Positions 31,432 to 40,436 are shown, counted from the stretch's first letter. The stretch is 64,000 nt of DNA from Streptomyces lydicus (GCF_001729485.1 NZ_CP017157.1:6820001-6884000); one strand, 5' to 3'. The notes: generated from the letters alone by a model not told the origin. Numbers and translations are program-made.

Positions 31432-32700
31432 CTACTGCTTGGCGAGCCGCGCGTTGATCTCGGACTCGATGTCCTTGGCGGCGTCGGCCGGGGCCTTGCC
31501 GTTCAGCACGGCCGTCATGTAGTTCTTGATCGGGTTCGGTACGTTCTCCACGGCGGCCCACTGCGGAATCAGCGGCGTGGTGCCGCCGGACTTCTGCGTC
31601 GCGGGCGCGGCGGCCGCGGCGGCCGGATTCTCCTTGGCGGCGTCGGCCAGGTCCGGGGACTTCGGGGTCCAGCCGACTTCCTTGACCATCTGCGCGTCGT
31701 TTTCCTTGGACAGCGCGATCTTCAGGAATTCCTTGGCGAGTTCCTGGTTCTTGCCCATTCCGGCGACGGCGAAGTTGGAGCCGCCGAGGAAGACGCCTTC
31801 GGGCTTGCCGGCGGTCTCACCGGGGATGGTGAAGAATCCGATGTCGTTCTTGATTTTCGGGTTGGCCTTGACGGCGGTGGCCGCCTCGTAGCCCATGGCG
31901 ATGACCGCGCCGGTCCGGCCCTTGGCGAAGACCTCGGCCTGCTGCGGGGTGGCCTCGTCCTTGTTCTTCGGCGCGGTGCTGAACGCCTGGTACTGCCGGT
32001 AGATGTCCATGGCCTTGGAGACCTTGGGGTCGCCGAGGTTGGAGACCCACTTGCCGCCCTGCTTCTTCACCAGGTCGGCGCCGGTGCCGATGGTCAGCCC
32101 GTCGAGGAAGTACCAGTTCTGGCCGGGCAGATAGAGCGGTTCGGCGTCGGTCTTCTTCTTGATGGTGTCGAATGCCTTGAAGAGTTCGGCGCGCGTCCCG
32201 GGCGTGCCCTTGAGGCCGGCTTCGGCCCAGATCTTCTTGTTGTACATCACCACGCGGTTGCCCGCGTACCACGGCAGCGCGTACTGCTTTCCGTCCACCA
32301 CCGACGCCTTGTTGAACGCGTCGTTCCAGTCGGCGCCGATCTCCTTCTTCAGATCTCCGAGATCGGCCAGGGCGCCGGCTTTGGCGTAGGCGGCGGTCTG
32401 GGTGTTGCCGATTTCGACGACGTCCGGCGGGGTGTCCTCGGAAAGGGCGGTGCTCAGCTTCTGCTGAATGCCGTTCCACTGCTGGACCTTGAACTCGACG
32501 GTGGCGCCGGTCTTCTTCTTGAACTGCTCGGAGACCTGCTTGCTCCACTGCTCCGGATTCGAACCGCTCATCACCCAGACGGTGAGCTTCTGGCCCTTGA
32601 AGCCGTCCGCCCCCGCCTTGTTGCCGTCGCTGGACCCACAGGCAGCGACACTCACCAGCATTCCCGCGACCGCCGTCGCTGCTATGAGCCCACGCTTCAT
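31432..32700 (-). CDS. dasA: chitobiose-binding lipoprotein DasA
   Basis: 422 residues with a lipoprotein signal peptide: MKRGLIAATAVAGMLVSVAA then Cys21 (lipobox VAAC). The mature protein is a family-1 solute-binding protein (KLTVWVMSGSNPEQW; later YALPWYAGNRVVMYNKK, the ligand-cleft strand). It captures GlcNAc dimers outside the membrane for DasBC. Several stretches use A/T-ending codons more than neighbours, likely reflecting conserved high-expression sequence rather than transfer. Two dre-like sites precede it. Confidence 0.95.
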   Translation of the reverse strand: MKRGLIAATAVAGMLVSVAACGSSDGNKAGADGFKGQKLTVWVMSGSNPEQWSKQVSEQFKKKTGATVEFKVQQWNGIQQKLSTALSEDTPPDVVEIGNTQTAAYAKAGALADLGDLKKEIGADWNDAFNKASVVDGKQYALPWYAGNRVVMYNKKIWAEAGLKGTPGTRAELFKAFDTIKKKTDAEPLYLPGQNWYFLDGLTIGTGADLVKKQGGKWVSNLGDPKVSKAMDIYRQYQAFSTAPKNKDEATPQQAEVFAKGRTGAVIAMGYEAATAVKANPKIKNDIGFFTIPGETAGKPEGVFLGGSNFAVAGMGKNQELAKEFLKIALSKENDAQMVKEVGWTPKSPDLADAAKENPAAAAAAPATQKSGGTTPLIPQWAAVENVPNPIKNYMTAVLNGKAPADAAKDIESEINARLAKQ

Positions 32701-32733
32701 TGCGCTCTCCCCTAGAGGCCGGGTGTGGTCTTT

Positions 32734-32749
32734 AATGGTTTAGACCAGT
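32734..32749. promoter_or_regulatory. dre site 1 upstream of dasA
   Basis: AATGGTTTAGACCAGT has the core TGGTTTAGACCA, one base from a perfect dre palindrome. It lies about 34 bases upstream of the dasA ATG. DasR binds such sites when glucosamine-6-phosphate is low. Confidence 0.85.
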
Positions 32750-32758
32750 TCCCGCAGC

Positions 32759-32774
32759 TTGGCCTAGACCTTTT
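32759..32774. promoter_or_regulatory. dre-like site 2 between dasA and dasR
   Basis: TTGGCCTAGACCTTTT has the central GGCCTAGACC of a dre but weaker outer bases. Its centre lies 25 bases from site 1 on the same face region, and 168 bases before dasR. It may support cooperative binding or control dasR itself. Confidence 0.55.
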
Positions 32775-32941
32775 GGGGTGTCAAGGGTGTATAAGAGTCG
32801 CTGTCAGGTCCGTTACCGGACCGACATCTGGCGCGCCGGGACCTGCGAGGGAGCACGGAGAACCCACCCGTGCCACGATGTGAGCCGCTACGTACGGAGG
32901 AGCCGGTGACGGCAGCACGACAGGAGTCGGAGAGGCGGGTC

Positions 32942-33700
32942 ATGGAGACGGACGGGGGCAGCGCCGAGAGCGGCAGCGGCGCGCGGACGGCGCGGGTGCC
33001 CAAGTACTACCGGCTCAAGCGGCACTTGCTGGAGATCACCGACACCCTGCCGCCCGGCACTCCGGTCCCGCCCGAGCGGACCCTCGCGGCGGAGTTCGAC
33101 ACCTCGCGGACGACGGTCCGCCAGGCGCTGCAGGAGCTGGTCGTCGAGGGCCGGCTGGAGCGCATCCAGGGCAAGGGCACGTTCGTGGCCAAGCCCAAGG
33201 TCTCGCAGGCGCTGCAACTGACCTCGTACACCGAGGACATGCGCGCCCAGGGCCTGGAGCCGACCTCCCAGCTGCTGGACATCGGCTATGTCACCGCGGA
33301 CGACCGGCTGGCCGGCCTGCTGGACATCGCGCCCGGCGGCCGGGTGCTGCGCATCGAGCGGTTGCGGCTGGCCAGCGGCGAGCCGATGGCCATCGAGACC
33401 ACCCATCTGTCCGCGAAGCGCTTCCCCGCGCTGCGCCGCAACCTCGTCAAGTACACCTCGCTCTACACCGCGCTGGCCGAGGTCTACGACGTCCGCCTGG
33501 CGGAGGCCGAGGAGACCATCGAGACCTCGCTGGCCACCCCGCGCGAGGCCGGTCTGCTGGGCACCGACGTCGGCCTGCCGATGCTGATGCTCTCCCGGCA
33601 CTCGCTCGACGCCCAGGGCCGGCCGGTGGAGTGGGTGCGTTCGGTCTACCGCGGCGACCGCTACAAGTTCGTCGCCCGGCTGCAGCGCCCCACGGACTGA
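32942..33700 (+). CDS. dasR: GntR/HutC-family regulator DasR
   Basis: 252 residues from ATG 32942, close to the 254 of S. coelicolor DasR; GTG 32906, with GGAGG five bases upstream, is a real alternative (264 residues). The winged helix carries [17 protein letters not shown], and the wing has [16 protein letters not shown]. The UTRA ligand domain has [20 protein letters not shown]. DasR is the global regulator of GlcNAc metabolism, development and antibiotics, and is released by GlcN-6-P. It is divergent from dasA with dre sites between. Confidence 0.96.
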   Translation: METDGGSAESGSGARTARVPKYYRLKRHLLEITDTLPPGTPVPPERTLAAEFDTSRTTVRQALQELVVEGRLERIQGKGTFVAKPKVSQALQLTSYTEDMRAQGLEPTSQLLDIGYVTADDRLAGLLDIAPGGRVLRIERLRLASGEPMAIETTHLSAKRFPALRRNLVKYTSLYTALAEVYDVRLAEAEETIETSLATPREAGLLGTDVGLPMLMLSRHSLDAQGRPVEWVRSVYRGDRYKFVARLQRPTD

Positions 33701-33910
33701 CGCCGGGCCCGTCCGCCGGGCCCGAGCGGCCGCCCGGCCCGTACGCACCCCACCGCCGGGCGGCAGTCCCGCACCCCGTCACGGGGCGAACGTCACCCCG
33801 CCGCGCGCGAATTCGTCATACCGATATGCGGACAGCTAGTGACGCGCGCCACGTCCCTGCCATAGATTTCCAGCCCATTACCCAGGAGTTCGCCACGGAC
33901 GGAGCCGCCG
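33701..33910. other. intergenic region before the DUF3311 gene
   Basis: About 210 bases with no convincing gene. The second half is less GC-rich and probably contains the promoter of the DUF3311-symporter operon (around CATACCGATATG, 33818-33829). Confidence 0.3.
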
Positions 33911-34171
33911 ATGCCAGAGCCAGCCGAGTCGCCGACCAGCAGACAGGTCGTCACCCCGACGCGTGTGGTGGCCGGACTGTGTCTGATCGCTCCGTTCGTC
34001 GCGATGCTGTGGGTGAGTTCGTACGCCCGGATCGAGCCGACCCTGATCGGCATCCCGTTCTTCTACTGGTACCAGATGCTGTGGGTGCTGATCTCCACGG
34101 CGCTGACCATGATCGCCTACAAGCTCGTGCAGCGTGAGCAGCGCGCCCGCAAGGACGGTGCGGTCAAGTGA
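33911..34171 (+). CDS. DUF3311 two-helix membrane protein, symporter partner
   Basis: 86 residues with two membrane helices: VVAGLCLIAPFVAMLWVSSY and FYWYQMLWVLISTALTMIAY. The basic tail ends QREQRARKDGAVK. DUF3311 proteins are small partners of SSS-type symporters, comparable to YhdT with PanF. Its stop overlaps the symporter's GTG by 4 bases, so the two are made together. A structural or assembly role is inferred. Confidence 0.88.
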   Translation: MPEPAESPTSRQVVTPTRVVAGLCLIAPFVAMLWVSSYARIEPTLIGIPFFYWYQMLWVLISTALTMIAYKLVQREQRARKDGAVK

Positions 34172-35841
34172 CTCTCCGGACGACGGCCGAACTCGCGGCC
34201 TCCTCGACCAAGGGCGTCAACGGCGTGGCACTCGCCGTCTTCGTCTTCTTCTTCCTGGCCGTGACGGTCATGGGCTTCCTCGCCGCCCGCTGGCGCAAGG
34301 CCGAGCAGTCCGCCAACCTCGACGAATGGGGCCTGGGCGGGCGGAGCTTCGGCACCTGGGTGACGTGGTTCCTGCTGGGCGGTGACCTCTACACCGCGTA
34401 CACCTTCGTCGCGGTCCCCGCGGCGATCTACGCGGCGGGCGCCGCCGGCTTCTTCGCCGTGCCGTACACGATCCTCGTGTACCCGCTGATCTTCACCTTC
34501 CTGCCCCGCCTGTGGTCGGTCTCGCACAAGCACGGCTACGTCACCACCTCCGACTTCGTCCGCGGCCGCTTCGGCTCGAAGGGACTGTCGCTGGCGGTGG
34601 CGCTGACCGGCATCCTCGCGACGATGCCGTACATCGCGCTCCAACTGGTCGGCATCCAGGCCGTCCTGGACGTGATGGGCATCGGCGGCGGCGAGAACAC
34701 CAACTGGTTCGTCAAGGACCTGCCACTGCTGATCGCGTTCGCGGTGCTGGCCGCGTACACGTACTCCTCCGGCCTGCGCGCCCCGGCGCTGATCGCCTTC
34801 GTCAAGGACGGCCTGATCTACCTGGTGATCGCCGTGGCGATCATCTACATCCCGATCAAGCTGGGCGGCTTCGACCACATCTTCGACGCGGCGGGCAAGG
34901 CGCTGGCCCAGCCCGGCGCCGTGCCCGGCAAGCCGCGCGGCGAGCTGACCAGCGGCCCCAACGCCCAGTGGGCGTACGCGACCCTGGCGCTCGGCTCCGC
35001 GCTGGCGCTGTTCATGTACCCGCACTCGATCACCGCGACGCTCTCCTCGCGCAGCCGCAACGTGATCCGCCGCAACACCACGATCCTGCCGCTGTACTCC
35101 CTGATGCTGGGCCTCCTGGCGCTGCTCGGCTTCATGGCCATCAAGGCCGGGACGGACATCCAGGGCAACCCGCAGCTGGCCATTCCGCAGCTGTTCGAGG
35201 ACATGTTCCCGAGCTGGTTCGCCGGCGTCGCGTTCGCCGCGATCGGCATCGGCGCCCTCGTACCGGCGGCCATCATGTCCATCGCGGCCGCCAACCTCTT
35301 CACCCGCAACGTCTACAAGGACTTCCTCAACCAGGACGCCACCCCCGAGCAGGAGCACAAGGTCGCCAAGCTCGTGTCGCTGCTGGTCAAGGTCGGCGCC
35401 CTGGTTTTCGTCCTCACCATGGACAAGACCGTCGCGATCAACTTCCAGCTGCTGGGCGGCATCTGGATCCTCCAGACCATGCCGTCGCTCGTCGGCGGCC
35501 TGTTCACCCGCTGGTTCCACCGCTGGGCGCTGCTGGCCGGCTGGGCGGTCGGCATGCTCTACGGCACGCTCGCGGCCTACGGCGTCGCCAGCCCGACCCA
35601 GAAGCACTTCGGCGGCTCCAGCGCGGAGATCCCCGGCATCGGCGAGATCGGCTACATCGGCCTGACCGCGTTCGTCCTGAACGTCGTGGTCACCGTCGTC
35701 CTCACCTTCGCCCTGAGGGCCGCCAAGGCCCCCGACGGCGTCGACGAGACCAGCCCCGCCGACTACACGGCGGACGCCGGCGACGCGGGCGTGGCCGTCG
35801 AACTCCCCCCGGCGACGGCGGGGGCCCCGGCGGGGCACTGA
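34168..35841 (+). CDS. sodium:solute symporter (SSS family)
   Basis: 557 residues with about thirteen helices. The N-terminal FDEWGLGGRSFGTW-type segment reads NLDEWGLGGRSFGTWVTWF, and GHKYVTTSDFVRGRFGSKG-type helix 3 appears as HGYVTTSDFVRGRFGSKG. The helix 9 region SIAAANLFTRNVYKDFL is the SSS signature. Substrates of the group include monocarboxylates, proline and pantothenate; it is nearest the monocarboxylate-permease style, but this is not settled. Coupled to the DUF3311 gene. Confidence 0.9.
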   Translation: MTLRTTAELAASSTKGVNGVALAVFVFFFLAVTVMGFLAARWRKAEQSANLDEWGLGGRSFGTWVTWFLLGGDLYTAYTFVAVPAAIYAAGAAGFFAVPYTILVYPLIFTFLPRLWSVSHKHGYVTTSDFVRGRFGSKGLSLAVALTGILATMPYIALQLVGIQAVLDVMGIGGGENTNWFVKDLPLLIAFAVLAAYTYSSGLRAPALIAFVKDGLIYLVIAVAIIYIPIKLGGFDHIFDAAGKALAQPGAVPGKPRGELTSGPNAQWAYATLALGSALALFMYPHSITATLSSRSRNVIRRNTTILPLYSLMLGLLALLGFMAIKAGTDIQGNPQLAIPQLFEDMFPSWFAGVAFAAIGIGALVPAAIMSIAAANLFTRNVYKDFLNQDATPEQEHKVAKLVSLLVKVGALVFVLTMDKTVAINFQLLGGIWILQTMPSLVGGLFTRWFHRWALLAGWAVGMLYGTLAAYGVASPTQKHFGGSSAEIPGIGEIGYIGLTAFVLNVVVTVVLTFALRAAKAPDGVDETSPADYTADAGDAGVAVELPPATAGAPAGH

Positions 35842-35861
35842 GCCACCGCGTCCGACGCGAC

Positions 35862-35893
35862 GGGCCGCCACCTCCTCCGGGAGGCGGCGGCCC
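35862..35893. terminator. bidirectional terminator symporter / Uma2
   Basis: A stem of 8 bp (GGGCCGCC) plus 5 bp (CCTCC) with one mismatch and a 4-base loop lies between two convergent genes. Confidence 0.8.
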
Positions 35894-35908
35894 TCTTCGT
35901 GCACCCGG

Positions 35909-36493
35909 TCAGTTCACCCAGTCCTTGAGCGGCTCGGTTTCGAGAGTGATACCGACGGGGTCCGGGAGGTGGAGGGTCTTGCCGTACGGGACGGTGTGAA
36001 TGTTCTCGTACCGGGAACCATTCGGCTCGCTGTAGACCGCCAGCTCGCAATTGTCGCGATCAATGAGCAGGTAGACCGGGATACCGGTCTCCGCGTACGC
36101 ACGGGGCTTCTCCACCCGGTCGCGCCGGTCGGTGTCCGAATCATGCGACGTGACCTCGACGGCCATCAACACGGGTTCGGGGTCTACCCATTCCCCTTGG
36201 CCCCCGACAGCGCCGCTGGGAGCGAGCGCCCCATCCGGGCGGGCGCGGCCGCCCCGATAGGTCTGCACCTTGATTCCCTGGTCCGGATAGAGCCACAGTT
36301 CGGGGCGCGACTGGATGCACAGACGCGTCAGCCATTCGATGATCAGCCCGTGGTCCCCGTCCGGCATGGGCTTGCTCCTGACCTTCCCATCGATGAGTTC
36401 CAGACGTGCACCACGCTCCAATCGAGCGAATATCCGGGCAGCCTCTTCGAAGTCGGTTGTCGCGATGTGCGGCCGGTCAGCGAGCGCGGGCAT
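35909..36493 (-). CDS. Uma2 (DUF820) family putative endonuclease
   Basis: 194 residues from ATG 36493 with AAGGAGGGG upstream. The PD-(D/E)xK-like core appears as ARPDGALAPS (Asp), then PVLMAVEVTSHDSDTDRRDR (E-V-T/S) and YAETGIPVYLLIDRD. Uma2 proteins are abundant in Streptomyces and cyanobacteria; nuclease activity is predicted from the fold, and the biological role is unknown. It is a single gene between the symporter and the nrd regulatory region. Confidence 0.88.
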   Translation of the reverse strand: MPALADRPHIATTDFEEAARIFARLERGARLELIDGKVRSKPMPDGDHGLIIEWLTRLCIQSRPELWLYPDQGIKVQTYRGGRARPDGALAPSGAVGGQGEWVDPEPVLMAVEVTSHDSDTDRRDRVEKPRAYAETGIPVYLLIDRDNCELAVYSEPNGSRYENIHTVPYGKTLHLPDPVGITLETEPLKDWVN

Positions 36494-36595
36494 GGGCCCC
36501 CTCCTTCTGTCATCGGGCAGAGCAAGGAACGTACAACCGACGATAGCCGAGGCCACCGACAGGCACCGCCCGATCACTCGTTGATCACTCGCGAC

Positions 36596-36611
36596 ACACT
36601 AGATGTGGGGG
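36596..36611. promoter_or_regulatory. NrdR box 1 of nrdAB
   Basis: ACACTAGATGTGGGGG matches the NrdR consensus (acaCwAtATaTwGtgt) at most conserved positions. Its ATGT core is 32 bases from that of the second box, three helical turns, the usual spacing of NrdR pairs. Confidence 0.65.
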
Positions 36612-36627
36612 TGCACGAGAGGGGTCA

Positions 36628-36643
36628 CCCCCACATGTATGCT
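36628..36643. promoter_or_regulatory. NrdR box 2 of nrdAB
   Basis: CCCCCACATGTATGCT is a weaker NrdR-box match placed 32 bases after box 1. Together the boxes overlap a perfect 11-bp inverted repeat (ATGTGGGGGTG at 36603-36613, complement at 36626-36636). Confidence 0.5.
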
Positions 36644-36644
36644 C

Positions 36645-36775
36645 GTCCTCGCTGTCGCCGCAGGGGAACCCGGTGGGAATCCGGGACTGTCCCGCAACGG
36701 TGTACGCGCGCACCCGCCCGCACTTGTTGACGGGCCGCCGTGCGCCCGGAAGTCCGAGGACCTGCCGACGGTACG
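36645..36775 (+). ncRNA. cobalamin (adenosylcobalamin) riboswitch
   Basis: The conserved aptamer core is clear: GGGGAACCCGGTGGGAATCC followed by GGGACTGTCCCGCAACGGTG and, 60 bases later, the B12 box AAGTCCGAGGACCTGCC at about 36750-36766. It lies in the nrdA leader. The same arrangement is known in S. coelicolor, where vitamin B12 represses the oxygen-dependent class Ia reductase because the B12-dependent class II enzyme can then serve. Confidence 0.95.
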
Positions 36776-36877
36776 TCCGCGCCGCCATCGGTGCGGACGT
36801 CGATACGTCCGGGCCCCGAGGGGTGGGCCGGTGGACGCCGCGCGGTGTGCCCGCGCACCCCGTTCGTCGCGGGGTGC
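36773..36877 (+). promoter_or_regulatory. expression platform of the B12 riboswitch
   Basis: GCGGACGT (36793-36800) can pair with ACGTCCGC (36773-36780), or its GGACGT part with ACGTCC (36805-36810); the two hairpins exclude each other. A GC hairpin GCACCCCG / CGGGGTGC (36855-36877) follows and may terminate transcription about 65 bases before nrdA. Assignment of on and off states is inference. Confidence 0.6.
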
Positions 36878-36942
36878 CGCATGCCCGCGTGCGCCCGTCG
36901 CGTCCCTCCCTCCCGGCCCCCGCCGAGTGAGGGAGAGCATCA

Positions 36943-39345
36943 GTGACCATCGCGCCAACGGAGCCCGCGTCAGACGCCGAGGTCGGGCAGCCCGACGGCC
37001 CGGGCGTCGCCCTGCTGCGCACCCTGACCGAGCTCACCGCGGACCTCACCGCCACCGACCCCGGCAAGGTGGCCGCCGCCGCCCTGCGCGGCCGGCACGC
37101 GGGCTCCGACGCGGCCGAGCTGCGCTCGCTGGCCACCGAGGCCGCGGCCGGTCTGATCGGTGACGAGCCGCAGTACTCCAAGCTCGCCGCCCGGCTGCTC
37201 ACCCTCGCGATCTCGGAGGAGGCGGCCGAACAGGGGGCGGTCGCCTTCTCCGCCTCCATCGAGGTCGGCCACCGCGAGGGGCTGATCGCCGATGCGACCG
37301 CGGAGTTCGTACGGACCCACGCCGCGCGGCTGGACGCCCTGGTCGAGCGGGCGCTCGCGGACGGCGCCGACGACCGCTTCGGCTACTTCGGGCTGCGGAC
37401 GCTGCACTCGCGCTATCTGCTGCGGCACCCCACCACCCGTCAGGTCGTCGAGACCCCCCAGCACTTCCTGCTGCGGGTGGCCTGCGGCCTCGCCGAGACC
37501 GCTGATGGCAAAGAGGGCAGCGACCGCGCGCTGGCCGACGTCGCCGAGCTCTACCGCCTCACCAGCTCGCTGTCGTACCTCCCCTCCTCCCCCACCCTCT
37601 TCAACTCCGGCACCCGCCACCCCCAGATGTCGTCCTGCTACCTGCTGGACTCCCCGCTGGACGAGCTGGACTCGATCTACGACCGCTACCACCAGGTGGC
37701 GCGGCTCTCCAAGCACGCCGGCGGCATCGGCCTGTCGTACTCCCGCATCCGCGCCCGCGGTTCGCTGATCCGCGGCACCAACGGGCACTCCAACGGCATC
37801 GTGCCGTTCCTGCGCACGCTCGACGCCTCGGTCGCCGCGGTGAACCAGGGCGGCCGGCGCAAGGGCGCCGCCTGCGTCTACCTGGAGACCTGGCACGCGG
37901 ACATCGAGGAGTTCCTGGAGCTGCGCGACAACACCGGTGAGGAGGCCCGCCGGACGCACAACCTGAACATCGCGCACTGGATCCCCGACGAGTTCATGCG
38001 CCGGGTCGAGGCGGACGCCGACTGGTCGCTGTTCTCGCCGTCGGACGCCCCCGAACTGGTGGACCTGTGGGGCGAGGAGTTCGACGCCGCGTACCGGAAG
38101 GCGGAGACCGAGGGCCGGGCGGTCAAGCAGATCCCGGCGCGGATGCTGTACTCCCGGATGATGCGCACCCTGGCGCAGACCGGCAACGGCTGGATGACGT
38201 TCAAGGACGCCGCCAACCGCACCGCCAACCAGACTGCCGAGCCCGGCAAGGTCGTGCACTCCTCCAACCTCTGCACGGAGATCCTGGAGGTGACCGACGA
38301 CGGCGAGACCGCGGTCTGCAACCTGGGGTCGGTGAACCTCGCCGCGCACCTGGGCGACAACGGTGAGATGGACTGGGAGCGGCTGGACGCCACGGTCCGC
38401 ACCGCCGTCACCTTCCTCGACCGCGTCGTGGACATCAACTTCTACCCGACCGAGCAGGCCGGCGCCTCCAACTCCCGCTGGCGCCCGGTCGGTCTGGGCC
38501 TGATGGGTCTGCAGGACGTGTTCTTCCGGCTGCGGCTGCCCTTCGACTCGGCCGAGGCCCGGGAGCTGTCGACCCGTATCTCCGAGCGGATCATGCTGGC
38601 CGCCTACGAGGCGTCCGCCGACCTCGCCGAGCGGCACGGCCCGCACCCGGCGTGGTCCGCGACCCGGACCGCCCGCGGCGTGCTGCACCCGGACCACTAC
38701 CCGGACACCGAGCCCCGCTGGGCGGACCGCTGGGCGGCGCTGCGCACCCGTATCGCCGCCACCGGGATGCGCAACTCGCTGCTGCTGGCCATCGCGCCGA
38801 CCGCGACCATCGCCTCCATCGCGGGCGTGTACGAGTGCATCGAGCCGCAGGTCTCCAACCTCTTCAAGCGCGAGACGCTCTCCGGCGAGTTCCTCCAGGT
38901 CAACGCGTATCTGATCGAGGAGCTCAAGGCCCTGGGGCTGTGGGACGCACGGACCCGTGACGCGCTGCGCGAGGCCAACGGCTCGGTGCAGGACGTCAGT
39001 TGGGTCCCCGAGGAGGTACGGGCGCTGTACCGCACCGCCTGGGAGATCCCGCAGCGCGCGCTGATCGACATGGCCGCGGCCCGTACGCCCTACCTCGACC
39101 AGAGCCAGTCGCTGAACCTCTTCATGGCCTCGCCGACCATCGGCAAGCTCAGCTCGATGTACGCCTACGCCTGGAAGCGCGGCATCAAGACGACGTACTA
39201 CCTGCGCTCCCGTCCGGCGACCCGGATCGCGCAGTCCGCCCGCGGCACCGCCGCCGCCTCCGCCCCCGTACCGCAGCAGGCCACCGACCCCGAGGCGGTC
39301 GCCTGCTCCCTGGAAAACCCCGAGTCCTGCGAGGCATGCCAGTAA
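36943..39345 (+). CDS. nrdA: class Ia ribonucleotide reductase alpha subunit
   Basis: 800 residues from GTG 36943. It reduces ribonucleoside diphosphates to deoxy forms. Active-site pieces are visible: QMSSCYLLDSPL (first redox Cys), SSNLCTEILEVTDDGETAV-region with the NLCTE radical-cysteine motif, AVCNLGSVNL (second redox Cys), the tyrosine pair in GIKTTYYLRSRP, and the C-terminal CEAC shuttle. No clear ATP-cone domain is seen at the N terminus. Control is by NrdR boxes and a B12 riboswitch. The stop overlaps nrdB by one base (TAATG). Confidence 0.96.
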   Translation: MTIAPTEPASDAEVGQPDGPGVALLRTLTELTADLTATDPGKVAAAALRGRHAGSDAAELRSLATEAAAGLIGDEPQYSKLAARLLTLAISEEAAEQGAVAFSASIEVGHREGLIADATAEFVRTHAARLDALVERALADGADDRFGYFGLRTLHSRYLLRHPTTRQVVETPQHFLLRVACGLAETADGKEGSDRALADVAELYRLTSSLSYLPSSPTLFNSGTRHPQMSSCYLLDSPLDELDSIYDRYHQVARLSKHAGGIGLSYSRIRARGSLIRGTNGHSNGIVPFLRTLDASVAAVNQGGRRKGAACVYLETWHADIEEFLELRDNTGEEARRTHNLNIAHWIPDEFMRRVEADADWSLFSPSDAPELVDLWGEEFDAAYRKAETEGRAVKQIPARMLYSRMMRTLAQTGNGWMTFKDAANRTANQTAEPGKVVHSSNLCTEILEVTDDGETAVCNLGSVNLAAHLGDNGEMDWERLDATVRTAVTFLDRVVDINFYPTEQAGASNSRWRPVGLGLMGLQDVFFRLRLPFDSAEARELSTRISERIMLAAYEASADLAERHGPHPAWSATRTARGVLHPDHYPDTEPRWADRWAALRTRIAATGMRNSLLLAIAPTATIASIAGVYECIEPQVSNLFKRETLSGEFLQVNAYLIEELKALGLWDARTRDALREANGSVQDVSWVPEEVRALYRTAWEIPQRALIDMAAARTPYLDQSQSLNLFMASPTIGKLSSMYAYAWKRGIKTTYYLRSRPATRIAQSARGTAAASAPVPQQATDPEAVACSLENPESCEACQ

Positions 39346-40400
39346 TGACCACCGCCCCCGAGACGAACGCGTCCGCCGCCCACACGGCCACCACCGGTGA
39401 GAAGAACCTCCTCGACCCCGGCTTCGAGCTGACCCTGCGTCCCATGCGGTACCCGGACTTCTACGACCGCTACCGCGACGCGATCAAGAACACCTGGACC
39501 GTGGAGGAGGTCGACCTCCACTCCGACGTCGCCGACCTCGCCAAGCTCTCGCCGGGTGAGCAGCACATGATCGGCCGGCTGGTCGCGTTCTTCGCGACCG
39601 GGGACTCGATCGTCGCCAACAACCTCGTGCTGACGCTGTACAAGCACATCAACTCCCCCGAGGCGCGGCTGTACCTGAGCCGTCAGCTCTTCGAGGAGGC
39701 GGTGCACGTGCAGTTCTACCTGACGCTGCTGGACACCTACCTCCCCGACCCGGACGACCGCGCCGCCGCCTTCGCGGCCGTGGAGAAGATCCCGTCCATC
39801 CGGGAGAAGGCGGCGTTCTGCTTCAAGTGGATGGACTCGGTCGACTCGATCGACCGGCTGGAGTCCAAGGCCGACCGGCGCCGCTTCCTGCTGAACCTGA
39901 TCTGCTTCGCGGCCTGCATCGAGGGCCTGTTCTTCTACGGCGCCTTCGCCTACGTCTACTGGTTCCGCTCGCGCGGTCTGCTGCACGGCCTGGCCACCGG
40001 CACCAACTGGGTGTTCCGGGACGAGTCCATGCACATGGAGTTCGCCTTCTCGGTGGTGGACACCGTCCGCGAGGAGGAGCCCGATCTCTTCGACGACGCG
40101 CTGGAGCAGCAGGTCACCGCGATGCTCAAGGAGGCCGTCGAGGCGGAGCTCCAGTTCGGCCGGGACCTGTGCGGTGACGGCCTGCCGGGGATGAACACCG
40201 AGTCGATGCGCGAGTACCTCCAGTGCGTCGCCGATCAGCGGCTGCAACGGCTCGGCTTCCCGCCCGTGTACGGCTCGGAGAACCCGTTCTCCTTCATGGA
40301 GCTGCAGAACGTCCAGGAGCTGACCAACTTCTTCGAGCGGCGGGCCTCGGCCTACCAGGTCGCCGTCGAGGGCTCGGTCTCCTTCGACGACGACTTCTAG
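39345..40400 (+). CDS. nrdB: class Ia ribonucleotide reductase beta (radical) subunit
   Basis: 351 residues from ATG 39345. The diiron site is shown by Glu118, His121 (FEEAVHVQFY) and the later DESMHMEFAFSV; Tyr125, four residues after His121, is the expected radical tyrosine. Hydrophobic helices such as CIEGLFFYGAFAYVYWF fit the ferritin-like fold. It assembles with NrdA. In S. coelicolor a regulator gene nrdS follows nrdB; here the next gene is a penicillin-binding protein 120 bases away. Confidence 0.96.
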   Translation: MTTAPETNASAAHTATTGEKNLLDPGFELTLRPMRYPDFYDRYRDAIKNTWTVEEVDLHSDVADLAKLSPGEQHMIGRLVAFFATGDSIVANNLVLTLYKHINSPEARLYLSRQLFEEAVHVQFYLTLLDTYLPDPDDRAAAFAAVEKIPSIREKAAFCFKWMDSVDSIDRLESKADRRRFLLNLICFAACIEGLFFYGAFAYVYWFRSRGLLHGLATGTNWVFRDESMHMEFAFSVVDTVREEEPDLFDDALEQQVTAMLKEAVEAELQFGRDLCGDGLPGMNTESMREYLQCVADQRLQRLGFPPVYGSENPFSFMELQNVQELTNFFERRASAYQVAVEGSVSFDDDF

Positions 40401-40409
40401 TCCGGTTCC

Positions 40410-40436
40410 GGCCGGCCCGTCCGCCACGGGCCGGCC
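40410..40436. terminator. terminator after nrdB
   Basis: An 11-bp perfect stem (GGCCGGCCCGT and its complement) with a CCGCC loop, 10 bases after the nrdB stop. Confidence 0.8.

Noticed and set aside
31432..32700. Horizontal transfer of dasA from its lower GC3
   Set aside because: The gene is in its usual operon with conserved sequence and dre sites. The codon use fits a highly expressed, conserved binding protein.
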